The notes below the pieces were generated by a model. The model worked only from the letters and a program-made list of their open reading frames with translations, was not told the origin of the DNA and searched no databases. From Paracoccaceae bacterium (GTDB lineage Bacteria; Pseudomonadota; Alphaproteobacteria; Rhodobacterales; Rhodobacteraceae), in NCBI GenBank assembly GCA_003545125.1, contig DQCI01000112.1, positions 7,052 through 13,543 of the forward strand: a stretch of 6,492 nucleotides of DNA, read 5' to 3'. Positions 1-6,034 of this stretch are shown here, one piece after another; the first letter of the stretch is position 1; every line of letters starts with the position of its first letter. A program made the position numbers and the translations under genes.

Positions 1-1127
1 CGGAGCCGGTCGCGGCCTATGTTCAGACCCTGAAGAAGGAACTCACGCTGATCCAGGCGCGGCTTCCGGACGGGGTGATGCTCGAACATCTGCACTGGGG
101 CGGGGGCACGCCGACACTGCTTGAGCCGCAGATGATCGCCGATCTCGCGGGCGCGATCTTCGAGGTGGCGCCGCTTGGCCCGGGGGCGCAGTTTTCGGTC
201 GAGATCGACCCGACCGAGATCGACGGACCCCGGCTCGATGCGCTCGCCGCCGCGGGGCTCAACCGCGCCTCGATCGGGGTGCAAGATTTCGATCCGATGA
301 TCCAGGAAGTGATCGGACGGCCCCAGAGCTACGAAGTGACCAAGGCGGCGGTCGACGGGCTCAGAGAGCGCGGCATTCGGTCGCTGAACGTCGATCTGCT
401 CTACGGGCTGCCGCACCAGACCGAGGCACGGATCACCGATTCGGTGAACAAGGTCATCAGCCTCGGCCCCGACCGGATCGCGCTGTTCGGCTATGCTCAT
501 GTGCCGTGGATGTCGAAGCGCCAGCAGTTGATCCCAACCGACGCCCTGCCGTCGCCGGAAGCCCGGCTGGACCTCTACAATGTCGCCCGTGGTCTGTTCG
601 TCGGCGCCGGTTTGCAAGAGATCGGCATCGACCATTTCGCCAAGCCCGACGACGGGCTGGCGATCGCCCATCGCAAAGGCACCATGCACCGCAATTTCCA
701 GGGCTACACCGAGGACAAGTCGCCCGCACTGATCCCGGTGGGCGCTTCGTCGATCGGGCGCTTCCCGCAAGGCTACGCCCAGAACGAACCCTCCACCTCG
801 AAATACCAGGAACGGGTGCGCGCGGGCGAGTTGGCCACCGTCAAGGGCCATGTCTTCGCTGGTGACGACCTCGTGCGCGCCCGGATCATCGAACTTCTGC
901 TGTGCGACTTTCGCGCCGACCTGGGCGCGGTCGCGGCGGAGCACGGGGAGGCTTTGGAGCGGATCGTGGCGATGGCCGACGGGCTCGAGGAGGCGTTGCC
1001 GGGGGCGACCACGCTGGAAGGCGGGGTGCTCACCATTCTCGACGATGCGCGGCCGCTGGCGCGCATCGTCGCGCAGTATTTTGACGCCTATGACATGAGT
1101 TCCGCGCGCCATTCGCAGGCGGTGTGA
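1..1127 (+). CDS. hemN: Oxygen-independent coproporphyrinogen III dehydrogenase (radical SAM), 3' part
   Basis: This enzyme oxidatively decarboxylates coproporphyrinogen III to protoporphyrinogen IX without oxygen, using S-adenosylmethionine and a [4Fe-4S] cluster in the cytoplasm. The frame is open from base 3 and ends at TGA 1125-1127, giving 374 visible residues. Compared with E. coli HemN (about 457 residues), roughly 80 N-terminal residues lie off the left edge, including the CxxxCxxC cluster motif, which therefore cannot be checked. Visible are the GGGTP SAM-binding motif in HWGGGTPT (bases 93-116), the EIDPTEID and GVQDF strands of the radical SAM barrel, LLYGLPHQT, and the stretch GIDHFAKPDD followed by HRNFQGYTED. 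That last pair is typical of true HemN rather than of the HemW-like proteins. The C-terminal winged-helix-like region ends in SSARHSQAV. I infer an intact enzyme cut only by the window edge. The next gene on the same strand is 214 bases away, so co-transcription is uncertain. Confidence 0.95.
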   Translation, partial: EPVAAYVQTLKKELTLIQARLPDGVMLEHLHWGGGTPTLLEPQMIADLAGAIFEVAPLGPGAQFSVEIDPTEIDGPRLDALAAAGLNRASIGVQDFDPMIQEVIGRPQSYEVTKAAVDGLRERGIRSLNVDLLYGLPHQTEARITDSVNKVISLGPDRIALFGYAHVPWMSKRQQLIPTDALPSPEARLDLYNVARGLFVGAGLQEIGIDHFAKPDDGLAIAHRKGTMHRNFQGYTEDKSPALIPVGASSIGRFPQGYAQNEPSTSKYQERVRAGELATVKGHVFAGDDLVRARIIELLLCDFRADLGAVAAEHGEALERIVAMADGLEEALPGATTLEGGVLTILDDARPLARIVAQYFDAYDMSSARHSQAV

Positions 1128-1169
1128 GATAGGCGGGGGCAGGGCTTGAAGGGTCTGCCGCCTGCCGTT

Positions 1170-1190
1170 TGAGGCGTCTGCGTCGCCTCA
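1170..1190 (+). terminator. Weak stem-loop after hemN, possible terminator
   Basis: A 7-bp perfect inverted repeat, TGAGGCG (1170-1176) and CGCCTCA (1184-1190), encloses a 7-base loop and lies 43 bases after the hemN stop. G-U pairs could lengthen it slightly. There is no T-tract after it, so it would be a poor intrinsic terminator. It could instead protect the hemN transcript end or be chance in G+C-rich DNA. Confidence 0.3.
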
Positions 1191-1202
1191 GGTCCGCCCT
1201 GG

Positions 1203-1229
1203 CGTGGCCGGGGATTATCCCCGTGGCCG
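1203..1229. promoter_or_regulatory. Palindrome flanked by direct repeats upstream of the FAD enzyme
   Basis: The octamer CGTGGCCG occurs at 1203-1210 and again at 1222-1229. Between and overlapping the copies is the palindrome GGGGATTATCCCC (1210-1222), with 5-bp arms around TTA. GGCC at 1206-1209 and 1225-1228 can also pair, so the unit could form an RNA hairpin as well as bind a dimeric regulator. It sits 113 bases before the start of the FAD oxidoreductase. No regulator can be named from it, and function is inference only. Confidence 0.3.
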
Positions 1230-1231
1230 CA

Positions 1232-1249
1232 GTATGATACCGGTAATCT
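1232..1249. promoter_or_regulatory. TATGAT box overlapping an ACCGGT-centred dyad, possible promoter or operator
   Basis: TATGAT (1233-1238) matches five of six bases of the -10 consensus, but no convincing -35 lies 16-18 bases upstream. It overlaps TACCGGTA (1238-1245), a perfect 8-bp palindrome. In its context ATGATACCGGTAATCT, the left half resembles LacI-family operators with a central CG, while the right half departs from symmetry. It would be positioned to control the FAD oxidoreductase starting at 1342. The resemblance is from memory and short, so this is tentative. Confidence 0.25.
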
Positions 1250-1341
1250 GCAAAACTGGCCGGGGAACGCCGCGCGGGTGGGCGTGACAGTTCGCGCATC
1301 CGCCCAGGGGCATCTGCGGGCCGGACCTTGGGAGAAGATGC

Positions 1342-2748
1342 ATGGACTTCATCGCCGCCGCCCGAGAGATCATCGGTCCCCCAAATGTCCTGACCGGCGC
1401 CGACACCGCGCGCTACGCCGCCGACTGGACAGGGAAGTATTCCGCCGACCCCGTTTGCGTGGTCCGGCCCGCTGACACCGCGGAGGTCTCGGCTCTGGTC
1501 AGGCTGGCAAGGGAAACCCGTACACCGGTCGTGCCCATCGGCGGCAACACCGGCCAGACCGGCGGGGCCCAGGCCCCAGGTGCCGTGTTGCTCTCGCTCG
1601 AACGGCTGAACCGCATCCGCGAGGTCCGGCCCGGGTCTCGTGTCGCGGTGGCCGAGGCGGGCGTGGTGCTCGAAAACCTCCACGCTGCCGTCGCGGAACA
1701 CGGACTTGCGTTCCCGCTCACCTTCGGCGCCAAGGGGTCGGCCACCATCGGCGGCGCGATGTCGACCAATGCCGGCGGCTCCAACGTGCTGCGCTATGGC
1801 AATACGCGGGCGCTGGTGCTGGGGCTCGAAGCGGTCATGCCGGACGGCGCGGTGCTCGATCTCATGAGCGCGCTCCACAAGGACAACTCCGGGTTCGATC
1901 TGAGGGATCTTCTGATCGGCGCCGAGGGCACGCTCGGGATCATCACCGCCGCGGTGGTCAAGCTCGTGCCTTTGCCGCGCGCCTATGTGACCGCGATGGT
2001 CACACTCGCATCGCTCGACGACGCGCTGGCGCTGCTGGATCACTTGCAGGCCGAAACCGGCGGTGCAGTCGAGGCCTTTGAATACATGCCGGGCGCCTAT
2101 CTCGATGCGCTCGCCGGGATCCACCCGGAGATGCGCCTGCCGCTCGCGCCTGCCGGAGTGAACGTGATGCTGGAGATCGGCATCACGGCGGCGGCGGATG
2201 TCGAACCGGACCCCGACGGCATCGCGCCGGCGCTGGCCCGGCTCGAAGATCTTCTAGGTGCCGAAATGGAGGCGGGCCGGGTGCTGGACGCCGTTCTTGC
2301 GCGCTCGCAGAGCCAGCGGCGCGAGATCTGGGCGCTGCGTGAGGCCGCGGCCGAGGTGACGCTCGCGATCACGCCGAATGTGGTCAACGACATCGCGTTG
2401 CCGCTCGACGCTGTGCCCGGCTTCTTCGACCGCGCCCGGGCGGCGCTCTCGGCGCTCGACCCGGGCGCCCGCGATCTCTCGGTCGCGCATCTGGGCGACG
2501 GCAACATCCACTATACCGTCTACCCCACCCGCGACGACCCGGTGCTCGCCGATGCGATCATGGAGGCGGTCGAGCAGGTTGTGCAGGAGATGGGCGGTTC
2601 GTTCAGCGCTGAACACGGGATCGGCCTGTCGAAAAAGCGCTCGATGGCGCGGCGCAAGGATCCGGTGGCGCTCGCGGTGATGAGGGCGATCAAGGCGGCG
2701 CTGGACCCGGAGGGGATCATGAACCCGGGGAAGGTTTTGCCAGATTGA
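1342..2748 (+). CDS. FAD-binding oxidoreductase, D-2-hydroxyacid dehydrogenase (GlcD / D2HGDH) type
   Basis: This is a 468-residue flavoprotein that probably oxidises a D-2-hydroxy acid to the 2-oxo acid, passing electrons from FAD to an unknown acceptor. Residues about 38-210 form the PCMH-type FAD-binding domain: VVPIGGNTGQTGG (63-75), TFGAKGSATIGGAMSTNAGG (127-146), RYGNTR (151-156) and GAEGTLGIIT (193-202). Residues about 215-468 form the FAD-oxidase C-terminal domain. It carries the metal-site signature HLGDGNIH (His383, His390), Glu424-His425 in SAEHGIG, and the terminal NPGKVL. Length is normal for the family. The ATG at 1342 is preceded by GGAGAAG (1331-1337) at good spacing. There is no signal peptide or membrane segment, so it should be cytoplasmic or membrane-associated through a partner; no GlcE or GlcF subunit gene is adjacent. 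By memory of human D2HGDH, the first substrate arginine is kept (Arg333) but three other substrate-contact positions differ (see findings), so the substrate is left open. D-lactate or glycolate dehydrogenase are alternatives. Confidence 0.9.
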   Translation: MDFIAAAREIIGPPNVLTGADTARYAADWTGKYSADPVCVVRPADTAEVSALVRLARETRTPVVPIGGNTGQTGGAQAPGAVLLSLERLNRIREVRPGSRVAVAEAGVVLENLHAAVAEHGLAFPLTFGAKGSATIGGAMSTNAGGSNVLRYGNTRALVLGLEAVMPDGAVLDLMSALHKDNSGFDLRDLLIGAEGTLGIITAAVVKLVPLPRAYVTAMVTLASLDDALALLDHLQAETGGAVEAFEYMPGAYLDALAGIHPEMRLPLAPAGVNVMLEIGITAAADVEPDPDGIAPALARLEDLLGAEMEAGRVLDAVLARSQSQRREIWALREAAAEVTLAITPNVVNDIALPLDAVPGFFDRARAALSALDPGARDLSVAHLGDGNIHYTVYPTRDDPVLADAIMEAVEQVVQEMGGSFSAEHGIGLSKKRSMARRKDPVALAVMRAIKAALDPEGIMNPGKVLPD

Positions 2749-2775
2749 CCATCGACGCGCCGGGCCGCCCGAAGG

Positions 2776-2806
2776 GTCGGCTCAACCGCCCTCAGCAGCC
2801 GCCGAC
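2776..2806. terminator. Imperfect dyad between convergent genes, possible bidirectional terminator
   Basis: The 68-base gap between the convergent FAD oxidoreductase and hemC holds GTCGGC (2776-2781) and GCCGAC (2801-2806), a 6-bp inverted repeat with a 19-base loop. GGCT/AGCC offers an alternative inner pairing. No T-tract follows on either strand. Its position where two transcripts meet is the main argument. The long loop makes it weak. Confidence 0.25.
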
Positions 2807-2816
2807 TGGCATTGGG

Positions 2817-3773
2817 TCATTTCCAGTCGAAAAACCCGTCGCCGGCCCGCGCGAGCAGCCGCGCGGCCATCGCCCGCCCGATCTCGGGGCCGTCCTCGAC
2901 CGGTCCGGTCATGTCATCGTCGAGGGCTTCGGAGCCGTCGGTGCGCAGGATTTCGCCGCGAAGACGGAGCGTGGCGCCGTCGAGTGTTGCGAGCCCGGCA
3001 ATGGGCGTCTCGCAGGAGCCGTCGAGGGCCGCGAGAAAGGCGCGTTCGGCAGCGAGGCGCAGGCCGGTCTCGGCGTGGTGGATCGCGTCGAGCATTCCGG
3101 CGGTACAGCTGTCGTGCGCCCGGCGCTCGATGCCGATAGCGCCCTGGGCGATGGCGGGCAGCATTTCTTCGGGCGCGATGGCCTGGTGCGGCACCGCGCT
3201 CATCCCCAGCCGGTTGAGCCCGGCCATGGCGAGAAATGTGGCTTCGGCCACGCCCTCTTCAAGCTTGCGCAAACGCGTCTGAACGTTGCCGCGGAACTCG
3301 ACAACCTTGAGGTCGGGCCGGCGGTTCAGGAGCTGCGCCTTGCGCCGCAGCGATGAGGTGCCGACGACCACGCTCTCGGGCAGATCGACAACCGCTTCGT
3401 GCCTGAGAGAGACGAAGGCGTCGGCCGAGCTTTCGCGCGGCAGATAGCAGTTGAGCAGGAGACCGCCGGGCTGTTCCACCGGCATGTCCTTCATCGAATG
3501 CACGGCGATGTCGATCCCGCCCGTCAGCAGCTGCTCCTCGATCTCCTTGGTGAACAGCCCCTTGTTGCCGATCTCCTTGAGCGGCCGGTCGGCGGCGATC
3601 AGGCCTGGGTTGTCGCCCGTGGTCTTGATGACCACGATCTCGAATGCGGCATCGGGCAGATCGAAGGCGGCCATCAGCCGGGCGCGGGTCTCGTGCGCCT
3701 GGGCGAGGGCAAGCGGCGAGCCGCGGGTGCCGATTTTCAGGGGCTGGGCGGGGGAGGGCAAATCGAGCGTCAT
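2817..3773 (-). CDS. hemC: Hydroxymethylbilane synthase (porphobilinogen deaminase)
   Basis: This cytoplasmic enzyme polymerises four porphobilinogen molecules into hydroxymethylbilane on a covalently bound dipyrromethane cofactor. The 318-residue length is normal. Visible landmarks are [14 protein letters not shown] (13-26, Arg17), [10 protein letters not shown] (70-79, Lys71), HSMKDMP (92-98) with catalytic Asp96, [10 protein letters not shown] (138-147, Arg143/Arg144) and [10 protein letters not shown] (159-168, Arg161/Arg167). Cys254 in [10 protein letters not shown] is the cofactor attachment site. From Lys71 onward these align with E. coli HemC at a constant offset of 12 (Asp84, Cys242 there), so no key residue is missing. 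I chose ATG at 3771-3773 because the protein then begins [20 protein letters not shown], matching the family. The frame stays open upstream to about 4055, but that extension lies opposite hemE and is not protein-like. Ahead of the start there is only a GGGG run very close to the ATG rather than a clear Shine-Dalgarno. It is divergent from hemE and convergent with the FAD oxidoreductase. Confidence 0.97.
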   Translation of the reverse strand: MTLDLPSPAQPLKIGTRGSPLALAQAHETRARLMAAFDLPDAAFEIVVIKTTGDNPGLIAADRPLKEIGNKGLFTKEIEEQLLTGGIDIAVHSMKDMPVEQPGGLLLNCYLPRESSADAFVSLRHEAVVDLPESVVVGTSSLRRKAQLLNRRPDLKVVEFRGNVQTRLRKLEEGVAEATFLAMAGLNRLGMSAVPHQAIAPEEMLPAIAQGAIGIERRAHDSCTAGMLDAIHHAETGLRLAAERAFLAALDGSCETPIAGLATLDGATLRLRGEILRTDGSEALDDDMTGPVEDGPEIGRAMAARLLARAGDGFFDWK

Positions 3774-3783
3774 GACCCCGGGG

Positions 3784-3810
3784 TTTAAACGCGCCCAATC
3801 GGCCTGTCCA
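3784..3810 (-). promoter_or_regulatory. Candidate hemC promoter
   Basis: On the minus strand, TGGACA (plus-strand 3805-3810; five of six -35 bases) is followed after 15 bases by TTTAAA (3784-3789; four of six -10 bases). The spacing is slightly short. The -10 would end only about 10 bases before the hemC ATG, implying a very short or absent leader. This is sequence resemblance only. Confidence 0.3.
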
Positions 3811-3834
3811 CGCCCCTTCGTCCGACCACCGTGC

Positions 3835-3863
3835 TTGACAAGCGGTGCGGCACTTGGGAACCA
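3835..3863 (+). promoter_or_regulatory. Candidate hemE promoter
   Basis: A perfect -35 hexamer TTGACA (3835-3840) lies in the hemC-hemE divergent gap, 48 bases before the hemE start. At 16-18 bases spacing there is only a poor -10 (GAACCA region, 3857-3863). A strong -35 with a weak -10 is plausible for a G+C-rich alphaproteobacterium. The predicted transcript start near 3870 leaves a short leader containing the hemE ribosome binding site. Confidence 0.4.
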
Positions 3864-3888
3864 GCCGGGACGAGCGAAAGGACCGACG

Positions 3889-4917
3889 ATGACCAAGCTG
3901 CTGCTGCGTGCCCTTGCGGGCGAGACCCTGGACGTGCCGCCGATCTGGATGATGCGCCAGGCCGGCCGGTACCTGCCGGAATACCGTGCGACCCGCGCCC
4001 AGGCGGGCGATTTTTTGAGCCTGTGCTTCAATCCCGAACTGGCCACAGAGGTCACGCTGCAACCGATCCGCCGCTACGGGTTCGACGCGGCGATCCTGTT
4101 CGCCGACATCCTGCTGCTGCCGCAGGCGCTGGGCGCGGATCTTTGGTTCGTCACCGGCGAGGGGCCGCGGCTCTCCACCGTCACCACGCAGGACGATTTT
4201 GACAAGCTCAAACAGGCGGGCGAGATCCACGACCACCTCGCGCCGATTTACGAGACCGTACGCCGCCTGTCGCGCGAGTTGCCCGCCGAGACCGCGCTGA
4301 TCGGTTTCGCAGGCGCGCCCTGGACGGTGGCGACTTACATGATCGCCGGCAAGGGGACGAAGGACCAAGGGCCGGCGCATGCGCTGAAGGCCGAGAACCG
4401 GCCGCTGTTCGAGGCGTTGATCGACCGGCTGACCGAGGCCACTATCGATTACTTGTCGAAACAGGTCGAGGCTGGCGCCGAGGTGGTGAAGCTGTTCGAC
4501 AGCTGGGCGGGGTCGCTCAAAGGCGAGGATTTCAACCGATACGCGCTCGCGCCGACGCAGCGGATCATTTCCGAGCTGAAGACGCGCCACCCCGGCCTGC
4601 CGATCATCGCCTTTCCGCGCGAGGCGGGGGCGGGCTACATCGGTTTCGGCAAGGCAACCGGGGCTGATTGCGTGGCGATCGACAATTCGGTGTCACCGCG
4701 CTGGGCGGCCGAGAACGTCCAGAAAGACGGCTGCGTGCAGGGAAACCTCGCGCCGGGGCACATGGTGACCGGCGGGCAGGCGCTGGTCGACGCCACCCGC
4801 GAGGTGGTTGCGGCGTTCAAGAATGGGCCGCACATCTTCAACCTCGGCCATGGCATCACGCCGGATGCGGACCCCGAGAATGTGCAGTTGATGATCGACA
4901 CCGTTCGTGGTGGTTGA
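3889..4917 (+). CDS. hemE: Uroporphyrinogen III decarboxylase
   Basis: This cofactor-free cytoplasmic enzyme removes the four acetate carboxyls of uroporphyrinogen III to give coproporphyrinogen III, the substrate of the HemF and HemN enzymes encoded on either side. The 342-residue TIM-barrel protein has the N-terminal signature [14 protein letters not shown] (20-33) with Arg23 and Arg27, [12 protein letters not shown] (71-82) with the key Asp73, and [13 protein letters not shown] (139-151) with Tyr150. It also has LFDSWAG (202-208) with Ser205 and [15 protein letters not shown] (318-332) with His321. These correspond to human UROD Arg37, Arg41, Asp86, Tyr164, Ser219 and His339 by my recollection. 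The ATG at 3889 is preceded by GAAAGGA (3875-3881) with 7 bases of spacing, and the N-terminus fits the family. The frame is open upstream to 3451, but that part runs antisense through hemC and is rejected. It is divergent from hemC and convergent with hemF, so it is probably a single-gene transcript. Confidence 0.97.
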   Translation: MTKLLLRALAGETLDVPPIWMMRQAGRYLPEYRATRAQAGDFLSLCFNPELATEVTLQPIRRYGFDAAILFADILLLPQALGADLWFVTGEGPRLSTVTTQDDFDKLKQAGEIHDHLAPIYETVRRLSRELPAETALIGFAGAPWTVATYMIAGKGTKDQGPAHALKAENRPLFEALIDRLTEATIDYLSKQVEAGAEVVKLFDSWAGSLKGEDFNRYALAPTQRIISELKTRHPGLPIIAFPREAGAGYIGFGKATGADCVAIDNSVSPRWAAENVQKDGCVQGNLAPGHMVTGGQALVDATREVVAAFKNGPHIFNLGHGITPDADPENVQLMIDTVRGG

Positions 4918-4939
4918 GGGTCACGGCATCTGAGGTGTT

Positions 4940-4962
4940 TCGCCGCGCCTTTGGCGCGGCGA
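4940..4962. terminator. GC-rich perfect hairpin after hemE (first of a tandem pair)
   Basis: TCGCCGCGCC (4940-4949) and GGCGCGGCGA (4953-4962) form a perfect 10-bp stem with a TTT loop, 22 bases after the hemE stop and between convergent genes. It lacks a T-tract but is very stable. A bidirectional transcript-end or RNA-stabilising role is likely, and it may belong to a dispersed repeat family. Confidence 0.5.
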
Positions 4963-4992
4963 CCCGCGCGGGGCGAAGCCCCGCGCCCGGGT
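4962..4992. terminator. GC-rich hairpin after hemE (second of a tandem pair)
   Basis: GCGCGGGGC (4966-4974) and GCCCCGCGC (4978-4986) form a perfect 9-bp stem with a GAA loop. The stem can continue past a 2-base CC bulge through ACCC (4962-4965) with GGGT (4989-4992). It abuts the first hairpin and shares base 4962 with it. It could serve either convergent transcript, with no T-tract on either side. Confidence 0.5.
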
Positions 4993-5000
4993 CGGATCGG

Positions 5001-5019
5001 CGTTAGCCGTAACGATTTC
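5001..5019 (+). terminator. Small stem-loop followed by short T-rich run
   Basis: CGTTA (5001-5005) and TAACG (5010-5014) form a 5-bp stem with a GCCG loop, followed by ATTTC up to the hemF stop codon. It is the only hairpin here with some T's after it in the hemE direction. It is also the first structure the hemF transcript meets after its own stop. It is short and A/T-closed, so it is weak by itself. Confidence 0.3.
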
Positions 5020-5913
5020 TCACACCCATTTCGCCAGCGGCGGCAGGCTCATCAATACGGCATTGGCGTCATGCCCCGTCGCGAGCCCGAACTTGGTGCC
5101 ACGGTCGTAGACCAGGTTGTATTCCGCGTAGAGCCCGCGGTGGACCAGCTGGGTGTCCTTGTCGGCGTCCGTCCAGGTCGTGTCGCGGCGGCGTTCGGTG
5201 ACCGGCACAAAGGCGGGCAGGAAGGCGCGGCCGACGGCCTGGGTGAAGGCGAAATCCGCCTCCCAGTCTCCGGTGTTGAGATCGTCGTAGAAGATCCCGC
5301 CGACCCCGCGTGCCCGGCCCCGGTGCGGCACGAAGAAATACTCGTCTGCCCAGGCTTTGAACTTCTCATAGTATCCCGGGTCGTGCGCATCGCAGGCGGT
5401 CTTCAGGGCGGCATGGAAATGCGCGGTGTCGGCGTCGTACTCGATGCAGGGGTTGAGATCGGCGCCACCGCCGAACCACCAGGCCCCCGGCGTCCAGAAC
5501 ATCCGTGTGTTCATGTGGACGGCGGGCGTGTGCGGGTTCTGCATATGGGCGACCAGGCTGATGCCCGAGGCCCAGAACCGCGGATCGCCTTCGATCCCCG
5601 GTACGCCGCGTGCAGCCATCGCCGTCTGCGCCGCTTCGCCCAGCGTGCCGTGCACCGTGGAGATGTTGACTCCCACCTTCTCGAACACCCGGCCGCCGCG
5701 CATGACGCTCATTAGCCCGCCGCCGGCATCCGAGCCATCATTGGAGGCGCGCTTCGTCTCGGACACTTCGAACTGGCCGGCGGGTTGGGAGGCGAAAGGA
5801 CCGTGCGCCTGGGCGTCCTCCAACGCCTCGAACGCGGCGACGATTTCGTCGCGAAGCTGGCGGAACCAGGCGCTGGCGCGCGCTTTTTGCTCGGTCATGG
5901 CGGCTTCGGTCAT
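5020..5913 (-). CDS. hemF: Oxygen-dependent coproporphyrinogen III oxidase
   Basis: This enzyme converts coproporphyrinogen III to protoporphyrinogen IX using O2, the aerobic counterpart of HemN encoded at the left of the window. The 297-residue protein carries SNDGSDAGGGLMSVMRGGRVFEKVGVN split over 57-83, followed by HGTLGEAA. It also has SLVAHMQNPHTPAVHMNTRMF (119-139) with His123 and His133, WWFGGGADLNP (145-155), HFH (165-167), YFFVPHR with His197, GGIFYDDLNT (205-214), YAEYNLVYDRGTKFGL (262-277) and the end LMSLPPLAKWV. The conserved histidines align in spacing with E. coli His96, His106, His143/145 and His175. The C-terminus stops soon after PPLAKW, lacking the tail of about 25 residues of E. 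coli HemF; I believe this is usual in alphaproteobacteria rather than a truncation. I chose the start at 5911-5913 because AGGGAG lies at good spacing before it; a second ATG five codons in (5896-5898) lacks this. It is convergent with hemE and divergent from the lipoprotein gene. Confidence 0.97.
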   Translation of the reverse strand: MTEAAMTEQKARASAWFRQLRDEIVAAFEALEDAQAHGPFASQPAGQFEVSETKRASNDGSDAGGGLMSVMRGGRVFEKVGVNISTVHGTLGEAAQTAMAARGVPGIEGDPRFWASGISLVAHMQNPHTPAVHMNTRMFWTPGAWWFGGGADLNPCIEYDADTAHFHAALKTACDAHDPGYYEKFKAWADEYFFVPHRGRARGVGGIFYDDLNTGDWEADFAFTQAVGRAFLPAFVPVTERRRDTTWTDADKDTQLVHRGLYAEYNLVYDRGTKFGLATGHDANAVLMSLPPLAKWV

Positions 5914-5959
5914 TGGCGTTCTCCCTTGGTCGGCCTCTGGATGCTGGTGGCTAACAGGA

Positions 5960-5988
5960 TTGACCGGAGCGGCAAAGGAGGTTTTGCC
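5960..5988. promoter_or_regulatory. Dyad in the divergent hemF / lipoprotein promoter region
   Basis: The inverted repeat GGCAAA (5971-5976), six bases, TTTGCC (5983-5988) lies in the 121-base gap between divergent hemF and the small lipoprotein gene, 58 bases before the hemF start. TTGACC (5960-5965) just beside it resembles a -35 for the rightward gene, with no good -10. The dyad could be an operator acting on either gene. No FNR-type TTGAT-N4-ATCAA or PpsR/CrtJ-type TGT-N12-ACA site is visible in this gap. Confidence 0.3.
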
Positions 5989-6034
5989 CGGGCGCGCCGG
6001 CTGGGTTAGGTTCGGGGCCGAAGGAGTGACCCCG

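Noticed and set aside
1030..2124. 364-residue minus-strand frame opposite hemN end and the FAD oxidoreductase
   Set aside because: It is rich in Arg/His/Gly from reading the complementary strand of G+C-rich codons, has no motif, and is incompatible with the strongly supported genes on the plus strand.
2745..3356. 203-residue plus-strand frame at the end of the FAD gene and across hemC
   Set aside because: It lies mostly antisense to hemC, which is unambiguous. There is no ribosome binding site or recognisable domain.
3805..3840. TGTC and GACA halves in the hemC-hemE gap as a PpsR/CrtJ site
   Set aside because: The halves are about 30 bases apart rather than the 12 of the known TGT-N12-ACA pattern.
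3451..3888. N-terminal extension of hemE in the same frame
   Set aside because: It is antisense to hemC and not protein-like. The family N-terminus and a well-spaced ribosome binding site lie at 3889.
3774..4055. N-terminal extension of hemC
   Set aside because: It overlaps the start of hemE on the opposite strand and lacks family similarity. The expected N-terminus begins at 3773.
3259..4590. 443-residue minus-strand frame across hemC and hemE
   Set aside because: It is a frame shadow of both genes: very rich in Arg/Gln/Pro, with no domain-like segments.
5426..6034. Long open plus-strand frame upstream of the lipoprotein ATG (giving a 324-residue protein)
   Set aside because: It runs antisense through hemF, its composition is Ser/Pro/Ala-rich without domain-like sequence, and the AAGGAG plus signal peptide place the real start at 6035.
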